Source: Marinomonas spartinae (lineage in GTDB: Bacteria > Pseudomonadota > Gammaproteobacteria > Pseudomonadales > Marinomonadaceae). From it: a stretch of DNA of 64,000 nt. The translations under genes and the position numbers were made by a program. Shown in pieces: positions 20,810 through 28,896 of the stretch. The first letter of the stretch is position 1, and each line of letters begins with the position of its first letter. The stretch spans positions 1 to 64,000 of the forward strand of contig NZ_JAEMUI010000020.1 in assembly GCF_016461715.1 (NCBI RefSeq). Reading direction: 5' to 3'. The notes under the pieces were generated by a model. The model was given only the letters and a program-made list of their open reading frames with translations, did not search any database and had not been told where the DNA came from.

Positions 20810-22012
20810 TTAGCCATTGTGCTTGGGGCTTGCCATCCAGCCTAATCCCATCCAAATCAAGCCAATCATCAGCATGACGTAAAGTGGCGCGGTCCAAGCT
20901 TGCTGCCAGTCGTAAAGGGCACCCATCAACACCGGGCCAATCGCCGCCAGTGTATAGCCAATTAACTGAGCCATGCCAGACAGCGCCGCGGCTTGTTTGG
21001 GACTGTGGGTTCTTAAACTGACAAACGACAAGCCTAGAATAAAGCCCATACTGATACCAAACCCAAAAGACACCGACCACAGGCCAGACCAGTTGGGCGC
21101 GAACAACAAGCCGGCCAGACTTAAGGTCGTTAACCCCGTGGCCAATAAGCATAATCGTCTATGGCTTCCTAAACGATGGATAAATGGCGCCAAAATCAAC
21201 GAAGGCATGGCCCCGGCCAACTGCAAATAGCCTTGATAGAGTCCGGCGGTTGCATCGCTATAACCATGACTCATTAAAATAGTCGGCACCCACGCCACGA
21301 CAACGTAATTCAACAACGAGTTTACCGCTAAAAAGCTGGCCACTTGCCAAGCCGTAATAGAGCGCCAAACGGACGTTGAAATATCCACCGGATTAGCTTG
21401 GGGTGTTTGGTGTTGGGTAATTTTACAACTAAACCACACCACCAAAGGCAACAGAATCAACAGGCTTTGACAGCCTAGAGCAAACGACCAGCCACTCATA
21501 GGCAAATCGAAAGTAGGCTGCTCCGCATACAAACTTAATGGCACGGCAAGGCTCGACATCAAAAAGCCACCGATACTCATCATCAATACGTAGATTGCCG
21601 TCAGTTGAACCACATAATGAGGAAACTCACGTTTTAGCAAACTCGGTAACAGCACATTGCCGATGGCAATCCCTGCACCAATAAATATGGCTCCGATATA
21701 CAAGGTACTGATCGAGCCAAAGGTACGGATGATCATGCCAATGGCGATTAACCCCACGCCTGAAGCCAAAATACGCTCAATCCGAAAATGACGGGTCAAC
21801 CAAGACGCCACTGGGGCAAAAAAGCCAAACGCTAACAATGGCAAGCTGGTGAGCAAACCAGACTGGGAGCTACTTAAATGCAGATCGGCACTGATTTTGT
21901 CTAACAAGGGGGGTAACCCCGTCACCGGTCCGCGCAGGTTTAATGCCACCAAAAAAATAAATAACAGTAAAAAGGCCGCATCGTGCTGGGCTAGGCGTTG
22001 TAATCGTTTCAT
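20810..22012 (-). CDS. MFS transporter, CynX/NimT type
   Basis: Twelve-helix major facilitator of about 400 aa. The stretch NLRGPVTGLPPLLDKI near the N-terminus and the layout resemble the CynX/NimT (YeaN) branch, whose members move cyanate, nitroimidazoles or other small compounds. An internal LTRHFRIERIL loop fits MFS motif A. The open frame continues about 75 codons upstream, but homology starts at MKRLQRL, so the ATG at 22012 is used. No good Shine-Dalgarno is visible there, so the start is uncertain. It is divergent from the AraC gene starting near 22103; a short shared promoter region suggests that regulator controls it. Confidence 0.82.
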   Translation of the reverse strand: MKRLQRLAQHDAAFLLLFIFLVALNLRGPVTGLPPLLDKISADLHLSSSQSGLLTSLPLLAFGFFAPVASWLTRHFRIERILASGVGLIAIGMIIRTFGSISTLYIGAIFIGAGIAIGNVLLPSLLKREFPHYVVQLTAIYVLMMSIGGFLMSSLAVPLSLYAEQPTFDLPMSGWSFALGCQSLLILLPLVVWFSCKITQHQTPQANPVDISTSVWRSITAWQVASFLAVNSLLNYVVVAWVPTILMSHGYSDATAGLYQGYLQLAGAMPSLILAPFIHRLGSHRRLCLLATGLTTLSLAGLLFAPNWSGLWSVSFGFGISMGFILGLSFVSLRTHSPKQAAALSGMAQLIGYTLAAIGPVLMGALYDWQQAWTAPLYVMLMIGLIWMGLGWMASPKHNG

Positions 22013-22102
22013 GTGTCTATTCAAAAGCAGAGAGGGAAAGATTGTTGATTGGCTATTATATGGGTTACTCTGCTTGCAGAATTGAGACGTTTGGACAATA
22101 AA

Positions 22103-22912
22103 TTGCGAAATACAGACAAAACCATTTTTGAATCCTTCACCGATTTGAGCTTTGCCGATCACTATCCTCATCGTGTTTTGGTATTGCGCTCCCAATCTGT
22201 GCCCCATCGCGAAGAAACCCCTTGGCACCAGCACCAAAAAGCGCAGCTAGTCCTCCCTTTAACGGGGGTTGTCACCAGCTTTATAGAAGACAAAATGTGG
22301 CTCGTACCGCCCCGCTGTGCGGTCTGGATTCCCAGCAATGTGATGCATCGTAATCAGATTTCCCCCCATGCTGACGTCTGTATGCTCTTTGTCGACAGCA
22401 CCGATTTAGCTTTACCTGAGGCCGCCTGCACCCTGACGGTGACGCCTCTGGTTCGTGAACTGATATTGCACCTACATAGACAACAAGATGATGACAAAAC
22501 GGATCCCGCCACCGACCGACTGATTGACGTCTTACTCGATCAATTGATCCAACTAGAGCGAGAAGAATTTGATTTTCCCATACCCGACGAACCGATACTT
22601 AACCGACTCGCTCTAGAGCTTATTGCCAGACCCAGCGAAAAACGCACCCTAGGTGAATGGGCCAGTGACTTTGCCATGAGCGAACGCACCTTAGCGCGCA
22701 TGATCAAACGCCACGTACAGCTCACCTTCGGCCAATGGCGCAGCCAACTCCATATTGTCCTCGCCTTACAAAAACTCGCTACCAACATGCCCATCCAAAC
22801 CCTTTCCGAAGAACTTGGCTACGACTCCGTCAGCGCCTTCATTACCTTCTTTAAAAAAGCACTGGGCAAATCACCAAGACAATATCGGATCGAGCGATGG
22901 GGGAGGGAGTGA
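22103..22912 (+). CDS. AraC-family regulator, cupin type
   Basis: Regulator with an N-terminal cupin-like sensor (HREETPWHQHQKAQLVL, about residues 30-120) and a C-terminal AraC DNA-binding domain ending in FKKALGKSPRQYR. This architecture is common in repressors and activators next to MFS exporters such as NimR/NimT. No ATG is available near the N-terminus. TTG codons at 22049, 22082, 22091 and 22103 are possible, and the last has GGA at about 8 nt, so it is used with caution. The divergent neighbour at 20810-22012 is the likely target. Confidence 0.78.
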   Translation: MRNTDKTIFESFTDLSFADHYPHRVLVLRSQSVPHREETPWHQHQKAQLVLPLTGVVTSFIEDKMWLVPPRCAVWIPSNVMHRNQISPHADVCMLFVDSTDLALPEAACTLTVTPLVRELILHLHRQQDDDKTDPATDRLIDVLLDQLIQLEREEFDFPIPDEPILNRLALELIARPSEKRTLGEWASDFAMSERTLARMIKRHVQLTFGQWRSQLHIVLALQKLATNMPIQTLSEELGYDSVSAFITFFKKALGKSPRQYRIERWGRE

Positions 22913-22937
22913 CGTTGTGTCAGGGCGTCACTCCCTC
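22903..22937. repeat. Stem-loop overlapping the end of the AraC gene
   Basis: Perfect 12-bp stem (22903-22914 with 22926-22937) and 11-nt loop, including the last codons and stop of the upstream gene. No T tract follows on the + strand, so it is a structure between convergent genes rather than a typical intrinsic terminator. Confidence 0.6.
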
Positions 22938-23003
22938 ATTTAAGGGGAAAAGTCTGTCTTGAAACGATTGGGCTTGCTCGCTTTTGAGACATCTTTTTAA
23001 AGG

Positions 23004-24128
23004 TTAATGCCTTTCAACTTTCTGAAGCAAGTATTGGGTCACTGCGTCTAAGTCTTTGAGAATATTGCTAATAGTTGAATCCATGGTATGGATTTTATCT
23101 AAGTAGACTTGGTGATGTGTATTGCTTGCTTGCTGCTGAAAGGCGTCTTCAAACAGGGATTGGCCCTGTTGAAAGAGTGCCGTTAGGTCGTGTCCCGTTT
23201 GTTTGAAGTGGTTATTGTTTCGGAAGTCGTACTCATTATCTTCACCGTCAAAATACCACTGGCCGAACTGGCTCTTACGGGGATCGAATTCATCAGGGGA
23301 GGGCGTTTGATTATTGAGGTACATTGCCGACCATCGGTGTTGCAGTTTTACCATTTCTAATATGCAAGAAGAGAGGTGGCCATAGGCCATGGCTTTGTAG
23401 GCAGAATGAATGATGTTGCTGGTTTGCTCGGTAGACTGCTCAAAAGAGCGCGTCACGGTAGAAGAGGTGTTGTGAAGGGATTCGGTTCGTTTGCTTAAGT
23501 CGTCGATGCTTTCTTCTACTTCTTCGGTGCTGATTTGAATGCGTTGTACCAGTTCGCTAATTTCTTCGCTGGATTCTCTAGAGCGTTTGGCCAATTCTCT
23601 GACCTCGTCAGCTACGACGGCAAAGCCTCGTCCGGATTCACCGGCGCGAGCCGCTTCAATGGCCGCATTGAGCGCTAATAAATTCGTTTGCTCGGATATT
23701 TTATTGATGATGCTGGCAAAGTTATTGATTTCGACGGCCAGGGATTTCAGCTCTTTTACGGATTCTAGGCTATTGGTCGCTTTACTGGAGATCTCAACAA
23801 TGGAAGCATTCAATCCCGCTAACTGAGTACAGCTGTGCTCAAGCTCATCGCTGGTGCCTGCGCACTCACTCATGGGTTCAAAAAGTTCCTCTGAAATCAG
23901 CTGAACCCGTTGCCCTAGCATGGTTAATTGATCTGCCGAGGACGTTACTTGCCCCGCTAAAATGTCTTTTGAAATCGATGCATTGGTTGGCGAGACTTGT
24001 GCTGACAACTCTGCTATCTGTTGATCTTTTTCTCGTAATGCTTGGTTTAACGCCTCATTGCGCTCTTTTAATAACTCAAGCTCATTGTTCATGTCCTGAT
24101 GTTTCTTTCGGGATGTGTTCCAAAACAT
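23004..24128 (-). CDS. Soluble chemoreceptor with degenerate CZB-like domain
   Basis: Cytoplasmic methyl-accepting-type protein of 374 aa with no membrane helix. It has an N-terminal coiled coil (about 12-45), a short MCP signalling domain with [20 protein letters not shown] (about 145-165), and a C-terminal zinc-binding-like (CZB) domain from about 245. The CZB pattern is visible as H264-R-W, then S286-Q-F-G-Q-W where the family has a cysteine first, then H313 with A317 where HxxxH is expected. So two of four predicted metal ligands are replaced. CZB domains sense zinc or hypochlorite; this one may have lost or changed that function. The gene is monocistronic, convergent with the AraC gene. 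Confidence 0.85.
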   Translation of the reverse strand: MFWNTSRKKHQDMNNELELLKERNEALNQALREKDQQIAELSAQVSPTNASISKDILAGQVTSSADQLTMLGQRVQLISEELFEPMSECAGTSDELEHSCTQLAGLNASIVEISSKATNSLESVKELKSLAVEINNFASIINKISEQTNLLALNAAIEAARAGESGRGFAVVADEVRELAKRSRESSEEISELVQRIQISTEEVEESIDDLSKRTESLHNTSSTVTRSFEQSTEQTSNIIHSAYKAMAYGHLSSCILEMVKLQHRWSAMYLNNQTPSPDEFDPRKSQFGQWYFDGEDNEYDFRNNNHFKQTGHDLTALFQQGQSLFEDAFQQQASNTHHQVYLDKIHTMDSTISNILKDLDAVTQYLLQKVERH

Positions 24129-24622
24129 GGCGGTATCCTCAAGCGAATAGTGTTAAAGCCGAAAAGGCTCATTATGCACATAACGAGGAGGTCTCTTTTG
24201 ACCCCTCAACTATATGACGGTTATAAAGGGAAAGCGCTTAACAGATTTTTATTGGTAAATGTGAACATTAATTTTTAAGCATTATTTTTATTATTTGAGA
24301 AAGACTTTCATTTATTGTGCTATATCATTGTAATATTTTTTTAATATTATCAATTTATACTGGAATGTAGCGTGTTTTGGAAGAGTCGTTTGACCTGTTT
24401 TGCGCACGTTGAACAACGAAGGAAGCGCTTAGGCTAGGTAACGAGTCTGCAAACACTTGGTATATAAGTGATTATTCACCTTGACGGTGTTATTTGCAAT
24501 GTCCGTGATATGAGAAAGAAGTGCGGGCAGATCCGATCACTTGCCTTAACCGCTATTCTAATTGCAAATATTCGTGAACATTTCGGTGGGAAGGGCGTCA
24601 ATACATTAACGTTATGACGGGT
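24129..24622. other. AT-rich intergenic region upstream of the CZB chemoreceptor
   Basis: About 500 nt with no supported gene. It holds the chemoreceptor promoter and, further on, what looks like decayed sequence next to a truncated kynU. The 8-bp palindrome AAGCGCTT appears twice (24232-24239 and 24423-24430), each after GGA or GGAA; it resembles the centre of a LacI/GntR-type operator but the spacing is long. Nothing else recognisable. Confidence 0.4.
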
Positions 24623-24650
24623 TCTGGAAGCCCCGTTTGGGGCTGCCAGA
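24623..24650 (-). terminator. Hairpin downstream of the kynU remnant
   Basis: 12-nt arms (24623-24634 and 24639-24650) with one A-G mismatch and a 4-nt loop form a strong GC hairpin 28 nt after the kynU stop. On the minus strand no long T run follows, so termination would be weak or factor-assisted. It is probably the original kynU terminator. Confidence 0.5.
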
Positions 24651-24678
24651 TTTTGAAAACACTGTTTGGATGAATAAA

Positions 24679-25047
24679 TCAGGCCACCGCCGTCAGCTTT
24701 TTAAACTCAGGTCGATCCCATTCTTTTTGCTCCATGATATCTTCCAATGCTTCAATGCAATCCCAAATATCGACGTAGCGAAGATACAAAGGTGTGAATC
24801 CAAACCTAAGGATATTTGGTGCCCGAAAGTCACCAATCACATTGCGAGCGATCAAGGCTTGCATGATGGCAAAGCCTTGATCGTGCACTAAAGACACCTG
24901 ACTGCCACGAATGGATTCATCTTTTGAAGACGCAATGTCAAAGCCGAATCGACTAAGTCGTTGCTCAACCAGATCAATAAACAGCGCCCCCATTTTTAAT
25001 GACTTGGCGCGAATCGCCGACATATTGGCAGAGCCCATAACGACCGC
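24679..25047 (-). pseudogene. kynU: Kynureninase 3' fragment (truncated kynU)
   Basis: The minus-strand frame encodes only the last 120 or so residues of kynureninase. The conserved RGSQVSL, FAIMQALIARNVIGDFRAP, ILRFGFTPLY and WDRPEF blocks are all present and uninterrupted to the stop. A full kynureninase is about 415 aa, so the N-terminal PLP-binding two-thirds is missing. Homology stops near 25020-25050, where the sequence changes into unrelated DNA, so this looks like a deletion or insertion breakpoint rather than a start codon. It marks one edge of the accessory segment. Confidence 0.85.
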
Positions 25048-25499
25048 TAAAGCCACTCAAGAAGGGCTGAATATCGATTGGAATGTGGTACTTCGCAATG
25101 ACGAACCGTCAGACTCCCCAACAACATTGCTTGCAGAAGCCATTAGCCAAAGGGGACCGGACTTGTTCCATGTTATGTTTACCAAATAGGGTAAATTGCT
25201 ATGCTAAATTGGCCTTCTATAGAACACAAATATTGACTAATGGCTTTAATTTGTAGAGATGGTTTAAGTTAAATAATGTTCGCCTTTTATTTTAAACGCC
25301 AAGTTAAAATAACGGGAAAACGAAGTGTCCAACATCGTCTCTAGGTTGCTTCATATTGATACGACAAAGAGCTTGTTCTATAGGGTAGTTCCATATCTTT
25401 GGAATTACGGCCTTATAAGCATTACAGTGTTTGACGAGGAGTGGTAATTTTCCTTGATGTGTAAAAAAGGCCCTGGTTTTTACAAAAGAATGATTTAAA
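25048..25499. other. Junction region with an unrecognised coding tail
   Basis: Right after the kynU breakpoint, the plus strand reads without stops from before 25041 to a TAG at 25189. It gives about 46 residues ending DLFHVMFTK that read like the C-terminus of a real protein; I do not recognise the family and no start is available. Beyond it (25190-25499) the DNA is AT-rich with no gene. A candidate promoter, TTTACA (25479-25484), 18 nt, TATGTA (25503-25508), leads into the LexA-box gene. Confidence 0.4.
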
Positions 25500-25515
25500 C
25501 TGTATGTATATACAG
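25500..25515 (+). promoter_or_regulatory. LexA (SOS) box
   Basis: CTG N10 CAG with the internal sequence TATGTATATA, one base away from the gammaproteobacterial consensus CTGTATATATATACAG. The palindrome extends to AAACTG...CAGTTT. It overlaps the proposed -10 element and ends 19 nt before the ATG of the 99-aa gene, the usual place for LexA repression. Confidence 0.8.
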
Positions 25516-25534
25516 TTTTCCAGGAAGGGGAGCA

Positions 25535-25834
25535 ATGGAAATATTAAAGCTTGGCTTTAACTCAGATGTGTTGCCGGTGCGGCTAGTGAACAATACTTCA
25601 TCAAACGATGTATGTGCGTCTTTTTATTTTAAGAAGGACGAAGCTTACTATCTTCTTTGGATTGAACATCAGAGTCCGCAATACCGAGAGAACGAAAACT
25701 CTCCAAGATACGCCATAAGTCCTGCGATCAATGAAGGGGATGATGAGTCTCCAGAGATTTATTGCGACTCATCAAAAGAAGATCTTTTTCGGTCAGAGCA
25801 TGTTGATGAGTTGATAGGGTATTTTGGATCCTAA
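25535..25834 (+). CDS. Acidic small protein of unknown function, SOS-boxed
   Basis: 99-aa protein that I do not recognise. It has about 19 Asp/Glu against about 8 Lys/Arg, clustering in the second half (NEGDDESPE, SSKEDLF, HVDELIG), so it is clearly acidic. There is no signal peptide, membrane helix or helix-turn-helix. A strong ribosome-binding site (GGAAGGGGAG) lies 3-4 nt before the ATG, and a near-consensus LexA box lies just upstream, so expression on DNA damage is likely. The next gene is a DNA methyltransferase 165 nt away on the same strand. Acidic, damage-induced small proteins can be DNA mimics or inhibitors, but that is only a guess. Confidence 0.65.
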   Translation: MEILKLGFNSDVLPVRLVNNTSSNDVCASFYFKKDEAYYLLWIEHQSPQYRENENSPRYAISPAINEGDDESPEIYCDSSKEDLFRSEHVDELIGYFGS

Positions 25835-25998
25835 TGTACCTTGGAAGTGATGGTGGTTTTTTCGGAGTCTTTCGCTTTAAGTAAAGTGGATACGTATACA
25901 AAGAAATTACCTACATCAGCTAGCTTTTGTATGTAATGTTGTCTCGTTTTTTTTTGCGAGTATGATTGATCGATTTTTAAGTTTAAGCTGTTGGGCGA
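25835..25998 (+). promoter_or_regulatory. Probable promoter region of the methyltransferase
   Basis: 164 nt, AT-rich, with a run of T at 25949-25956 that could end the transcript of the 99-aa gene, although no convincing hairpin precedes it. The methyltransferase ATG has only a weak GGG upstream. No LexA box is visible here, so the methyltransferase may not share the SOS control of its neighbour. Confidence 0.35.
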
Positions 25999-27543
25999 AT
26001 GAAGATTAAAGAAGCATTAGTCATTGACCTTTTTGCAGGGCCGGGAGGTCTTGGGGAAGGATTTTCTTCAGTCGAGGATGAAAATGGTAACTCATTCTTC
26101 AAAATAGGTGTTTCAGTAGAGAAAGAAGTTTCTGCCCATAAAACTCTTACAACGCGTGCCTTTTATCGAAAAATTAAAGATCTAAACGATGGGCTAGCCA
26201 GTTACAACGAATATCTATCTGGTAGTATCACTCGGCAGCAGCTTTTTAGTCGATATCCTGTACAAGCAGAAGAAGCTGCAATTGAAACCCTTTATCGCCC
26301 ACGAGCACTTGGGGTTGATAACGAGGTTATTCATGAACGTATTGCTGAGTTAGTAAAGCTTCACGGAAACTGTCCCAAGATCGTTATCGGTGGTCCGCCA
26401 TGTCAAGCCTACTCATTGGCAGGTCGTTCCCGTAACGCAGGGAATAAAAGTTATAAAGCCGAAGACGATCATCGCAACTTTTTATATCGAGAGTACCTTA
26501 AAGTACTTTCTATCGCGCAACCTGATGTCTTTGTCATGGAAAATGTAAGAGGTATCCTTTCCGCTAAAGTCGGCGGTGAGATTATGTTTCCAAGTATTCT
26601 CGATGACTTAAGAAGCCCTGGGCGTGCTACTAACATCGCTAGCCCTGAATACAAAATTTATTCATTGGTTGTCGAGGCGACGGATCCCAATAATCCAGTT
26701 TATCAAGACTCAAGCGATTACCTTATCAAGGCCGAAGAATATGGTGTACCTCAAGCCCGCCATCGTGTCATTCTACTAGGTGTACGCAGCGATATTGATA
26801 AAGTGCCAAGTACGTTGATACCCTCAGATACGCAAGTATCTGTTAAACAAGTCATCAATGACCTACCAAAGCTGCGTAGTGGTTTCTCTAAGCGTAAAGA
26901 CGAGCTATCCGCTTGGGAAAAAGTCGTTTCCCAAAACTCAACAAAGATAAAAGCTTTACTGAAAAAACAATTTGATGGAGCAAGCTGCTTAGACTTAAAG
27001 CCATTTACAAACTTGGCTCGGTCAGCCTCTCAGCCAATAGCGTCGCTTGCTCAAGTGCCAAAAGACCTTGCTGATTGGTATCGAAACAACGCACCAAGCT
27101 GCGTACTAAATCATGAAACTCGGGGTCATATGGACAGTGACTTACTCCGATACGCATACAGTGCAGCCTTCACACAACTTAGTGGTGGCATATCGCCAAA
27201 ATCCCGAGATTTTCCAGAAGAGTTAGCCCCCAAGCACGAAAACTGGAAATCAGGTAGCCACGCGGATCGCTTTAGAACCCAAGCAGCTAATAAATGTGCC
27301 ACGACTGTAACAAGCCATATCTCAAAGGATGGTCACTACTTTATTCACTATGACCCAAAACAGTGTCGTAGCTTAACAGTACGAGAAGCGGCACGTTTGC
27401 AGACATTCCCAGATAACTACTTATTTGAAGGAAATCGAACGCAGCAGTATGTGCAGGTTGGAAATGCTGTGCCACCGTTCTTGGCACAGCAGATAGGTAG
27501 GGTTGTAATGGGGCTACTTAAAAGCAATTATTCCGGGTCGTGA
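25999..27543 (+). CDS. DNA (cytosine-5) methyltransferase
   Basis: Dcm/HhaI-type m5C methyltransferase of 514 aa with all main motifs: I (DLFAGPGGLGEGF, 10-22), IV with the catalytic C135 in GGPPCQAYS, VI (ENV, 181-183), VIII (QARHR, 252-256), IX/X near the C-terminus (LTVREAARLQTFP; GNAVPP). It should be active. The spacing between motifs I and IV is longer than in the smallest enzymes, and the target-recognition region lies between VIII and IX; specificity cannot be read. No restriction nuclease or Vsr endonuclease was recognised nearby. The 3' end overlaps the convergent receiver-domain gene by 30 nt. Confidence 0.93.
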   Translation: MKIKEALVIDLFAGPGGLGEGFSSVEDENGNSFFKIGVSVEKEVSAHKTLTTRAFYRKIKDLNDGLASYNEYLSGSITRQQLFSRYPVQAEEAAIETLYRPRALGVDNEVIHERIAELVKLHGNCPKIVIGGPPCQAYSLAGRSRNAGNKSYKAEDDHRNFLYREYLKVLSIAQPDVFVMENVRGILSAKVGGEIMFPSILDDLRSPGRATNIASPEYKIYSLVVEATDPNNPVYQDSSDYLIKAEEYGVPQARHRVILLGVRSDIDKVPSTLIPSDTQVSVKQVINDLPKLRSGFSKRKDELSAWEKVVSQNSTKIKALLKKQFDGASCLDLKPFTNLARSASQPIASLAQVPKDLADWYRNNAPSCVLNHETRGHMDSDLLRYAYSAAFTQLSGGISPKSRDFPEELAPKHENWKSGSHADRFRTQAANKCATTVTSHISKDGHYFIHYDPKQCRSLTVREAARLQTFPDNYLFEGNRTQQYVQVGNAVPPFLAQQIGRVVMGLLKSNYSGS

Positions 27544-28896
27544 GATGTACTGTGCACAGTTGAATGAAATATCGACCATTATTTGATCTCTAAGCCTGAG
27601 TAAAGGTATTCCTAACCATGAGTTATCGTGTGGAAGTGTGCCGATTTGATATTTAAAAGAAAGTTGAAGCATATAATCAGTGCCATCAATACTTATGTCC
27701 GGAACGCGATAAATGCCATTATGAGATTTCTTATTCTGTTTTCCATACAGATTAAATGATTCTGTATCTTCAAGCGTATAGTTTAGTGGTGTCAGTGCTG
27801 CAATTACATAGCGATGTAGTTTTGTCTTTTTCTGAGCTTGATCGCATTCAGCAGAAATCTCTACAAACCCCAACTTGGTTGCATCTCTTACCAAAGGCCT
27901 TTTAGCTGCTTTTACAATTTGTTCTAAAAACTCATCTTCTATAATAGTCTTTAGGTCTGTTCCTAATCGAGACTCTAGTTTCTCTCGTTTTTTAGGATCA
28001 TCTTTAATATCAGTTGCTATTTCAAGAAATACCCCACGGCATCCTTTAGGATAATCATGATTAACACATTCAATATGACAAAATGAATTAAGTTTAGTAG
28101 CTATTTCTTCATCAAGATGTGCTTTTGCTCCTAAAGATGGAGCTGCATCTTTCCATCCAGAAGCATTACTATTATTTCCAATAGAGCTTATATGGTCATG
28201 TAAAACTGGAGCTAAACCTAGTTCAACTGCAGTTTCTGGCTCTTCAGCGGCATTTTCTTCACCGATAGCCTCATTACCAATTACCGCTATCATAGATTGT
28301 AGCTTGTCAGTTGTTCTAGTTCGGAAATCAAGTAGGTTCTTAGGCTCAGTGGCACGAGCTAAACTGAATAACGAATCTGTAGTTTTTTGTGCTGCAGAAG
28401 ATACGCGTGACTCCCAGCCACACAAAGCGGCGAATACGCTACTTTCTTTCGTAAGAGCTCTAACTCGTTCAGTTAGATCCTCTTGTCCAGATTTAAACAG
28501 AGTTTTATCTAGGATTCCCCAATAGATAGGGTAAGGAATATCATTGTTTCTATCATAAATAGTATCTAGAACGGGCTCTACGGTAGAAGCATTACGTGAC
28601 CAGAAATATAAAATAAATGGGCCATCAAGAGGTAATGCTCTAAGAATATTCTCGATTGGCCCCGCTAGTTGCTTCGCATTAAGATGGCTTAACTCTTGTA
28701 GGTTTAAGTCAGAAATGACAATCCGTGGTCTGATAACATCTAAATTGACATGGTTTATACCTGATAAATTATTAGGATCATTACCATCATAATTTATAGC
28801 GAGACATGGGTAGCCCATACGAGTAAAGCTATCTTGCAGCATATTCAGATCGTCTTTGCTATCGTCGATAAGCACAATACTAGGCAAACTAATCAT
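27514..28896 (-). CDS. Receiver-domain protein with unrecognised C-terminal half
   Basis: 460-aa protein. The N-terminal 140 residues form a receiver: acidic pair D11/D12, phospho-acceptor D63 in VISDLNL, a Ser after the fourth strand (FWSRN) and the conserved Lys in LDKTLF. The rest matches no output domain I know: no HTH, GGDEF, EAL or nuclease motif. A CHIECVNHDYPKGC stretch could bind metal. The C-terminus ends in LRLRDQIMVDI and SRPGI, motif-like and possibly shared by relatives. Its ATG overlaps the stop of the kinase gene by 1 nt, so both are made together. The tail overlaps the methyltransferase gene on the other strand by 30 nt. Confidence 0.75.
   Translation of the reverse strand: MISLPSIVLIDDSKDDLNMLQDSFTRMGYPCLAINYDGNDPNNLSGINHVNLDVIRPRIVISDLNLQELSHLNAKQLAGPIENILRALPLDGPFILYFWSRNASTVEPVLDTIYDRNNDIPYPIYWGILDKTLFKSGQEDLTERVRALTKESSVFAALCGWESRVSSAAQKTTDSLFSLARATEPKNLLDFRTRTTDKLQSMIAVIGNEAIGEENAAEEPETAVELGLAPVLHDHISSIGNNSNASGWKDAAPSLGAKAHLDEEIATKLNSFCHIECVNHDYPKGCRGVFLEIATDIKDDPKKREKLESRLGTDLKTIIEDEFLEQIVKAAKRPLVRDATKLGFVEISAECDQAQKKTKLHRYVIAALTPLNYTLEDTESFNLYGKQNKKSHNGIYRVPDISIDGTDYMLQLSFKYQIGTLPHDNSWLGIPLLRLRDQIMVDISFNCAQYISRPGIIAFK

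Noticed and set aside
24911..25189. Complete 92-aa plus-strand gene starting at 24911
   Set aside because: Its first part is antisense to the kynU remnant, with no ribosome-binding site; only the part after about 25041 looks like coding sequence, and it has no start.
25461..25487. Terminator at the AAAAAAGG...GGTTTTTAC repeat
   Set aside because: The GC core is too short and unpaired; the arms are mostly A/T, and it sits inside the promoter region of the 99-aa gene.
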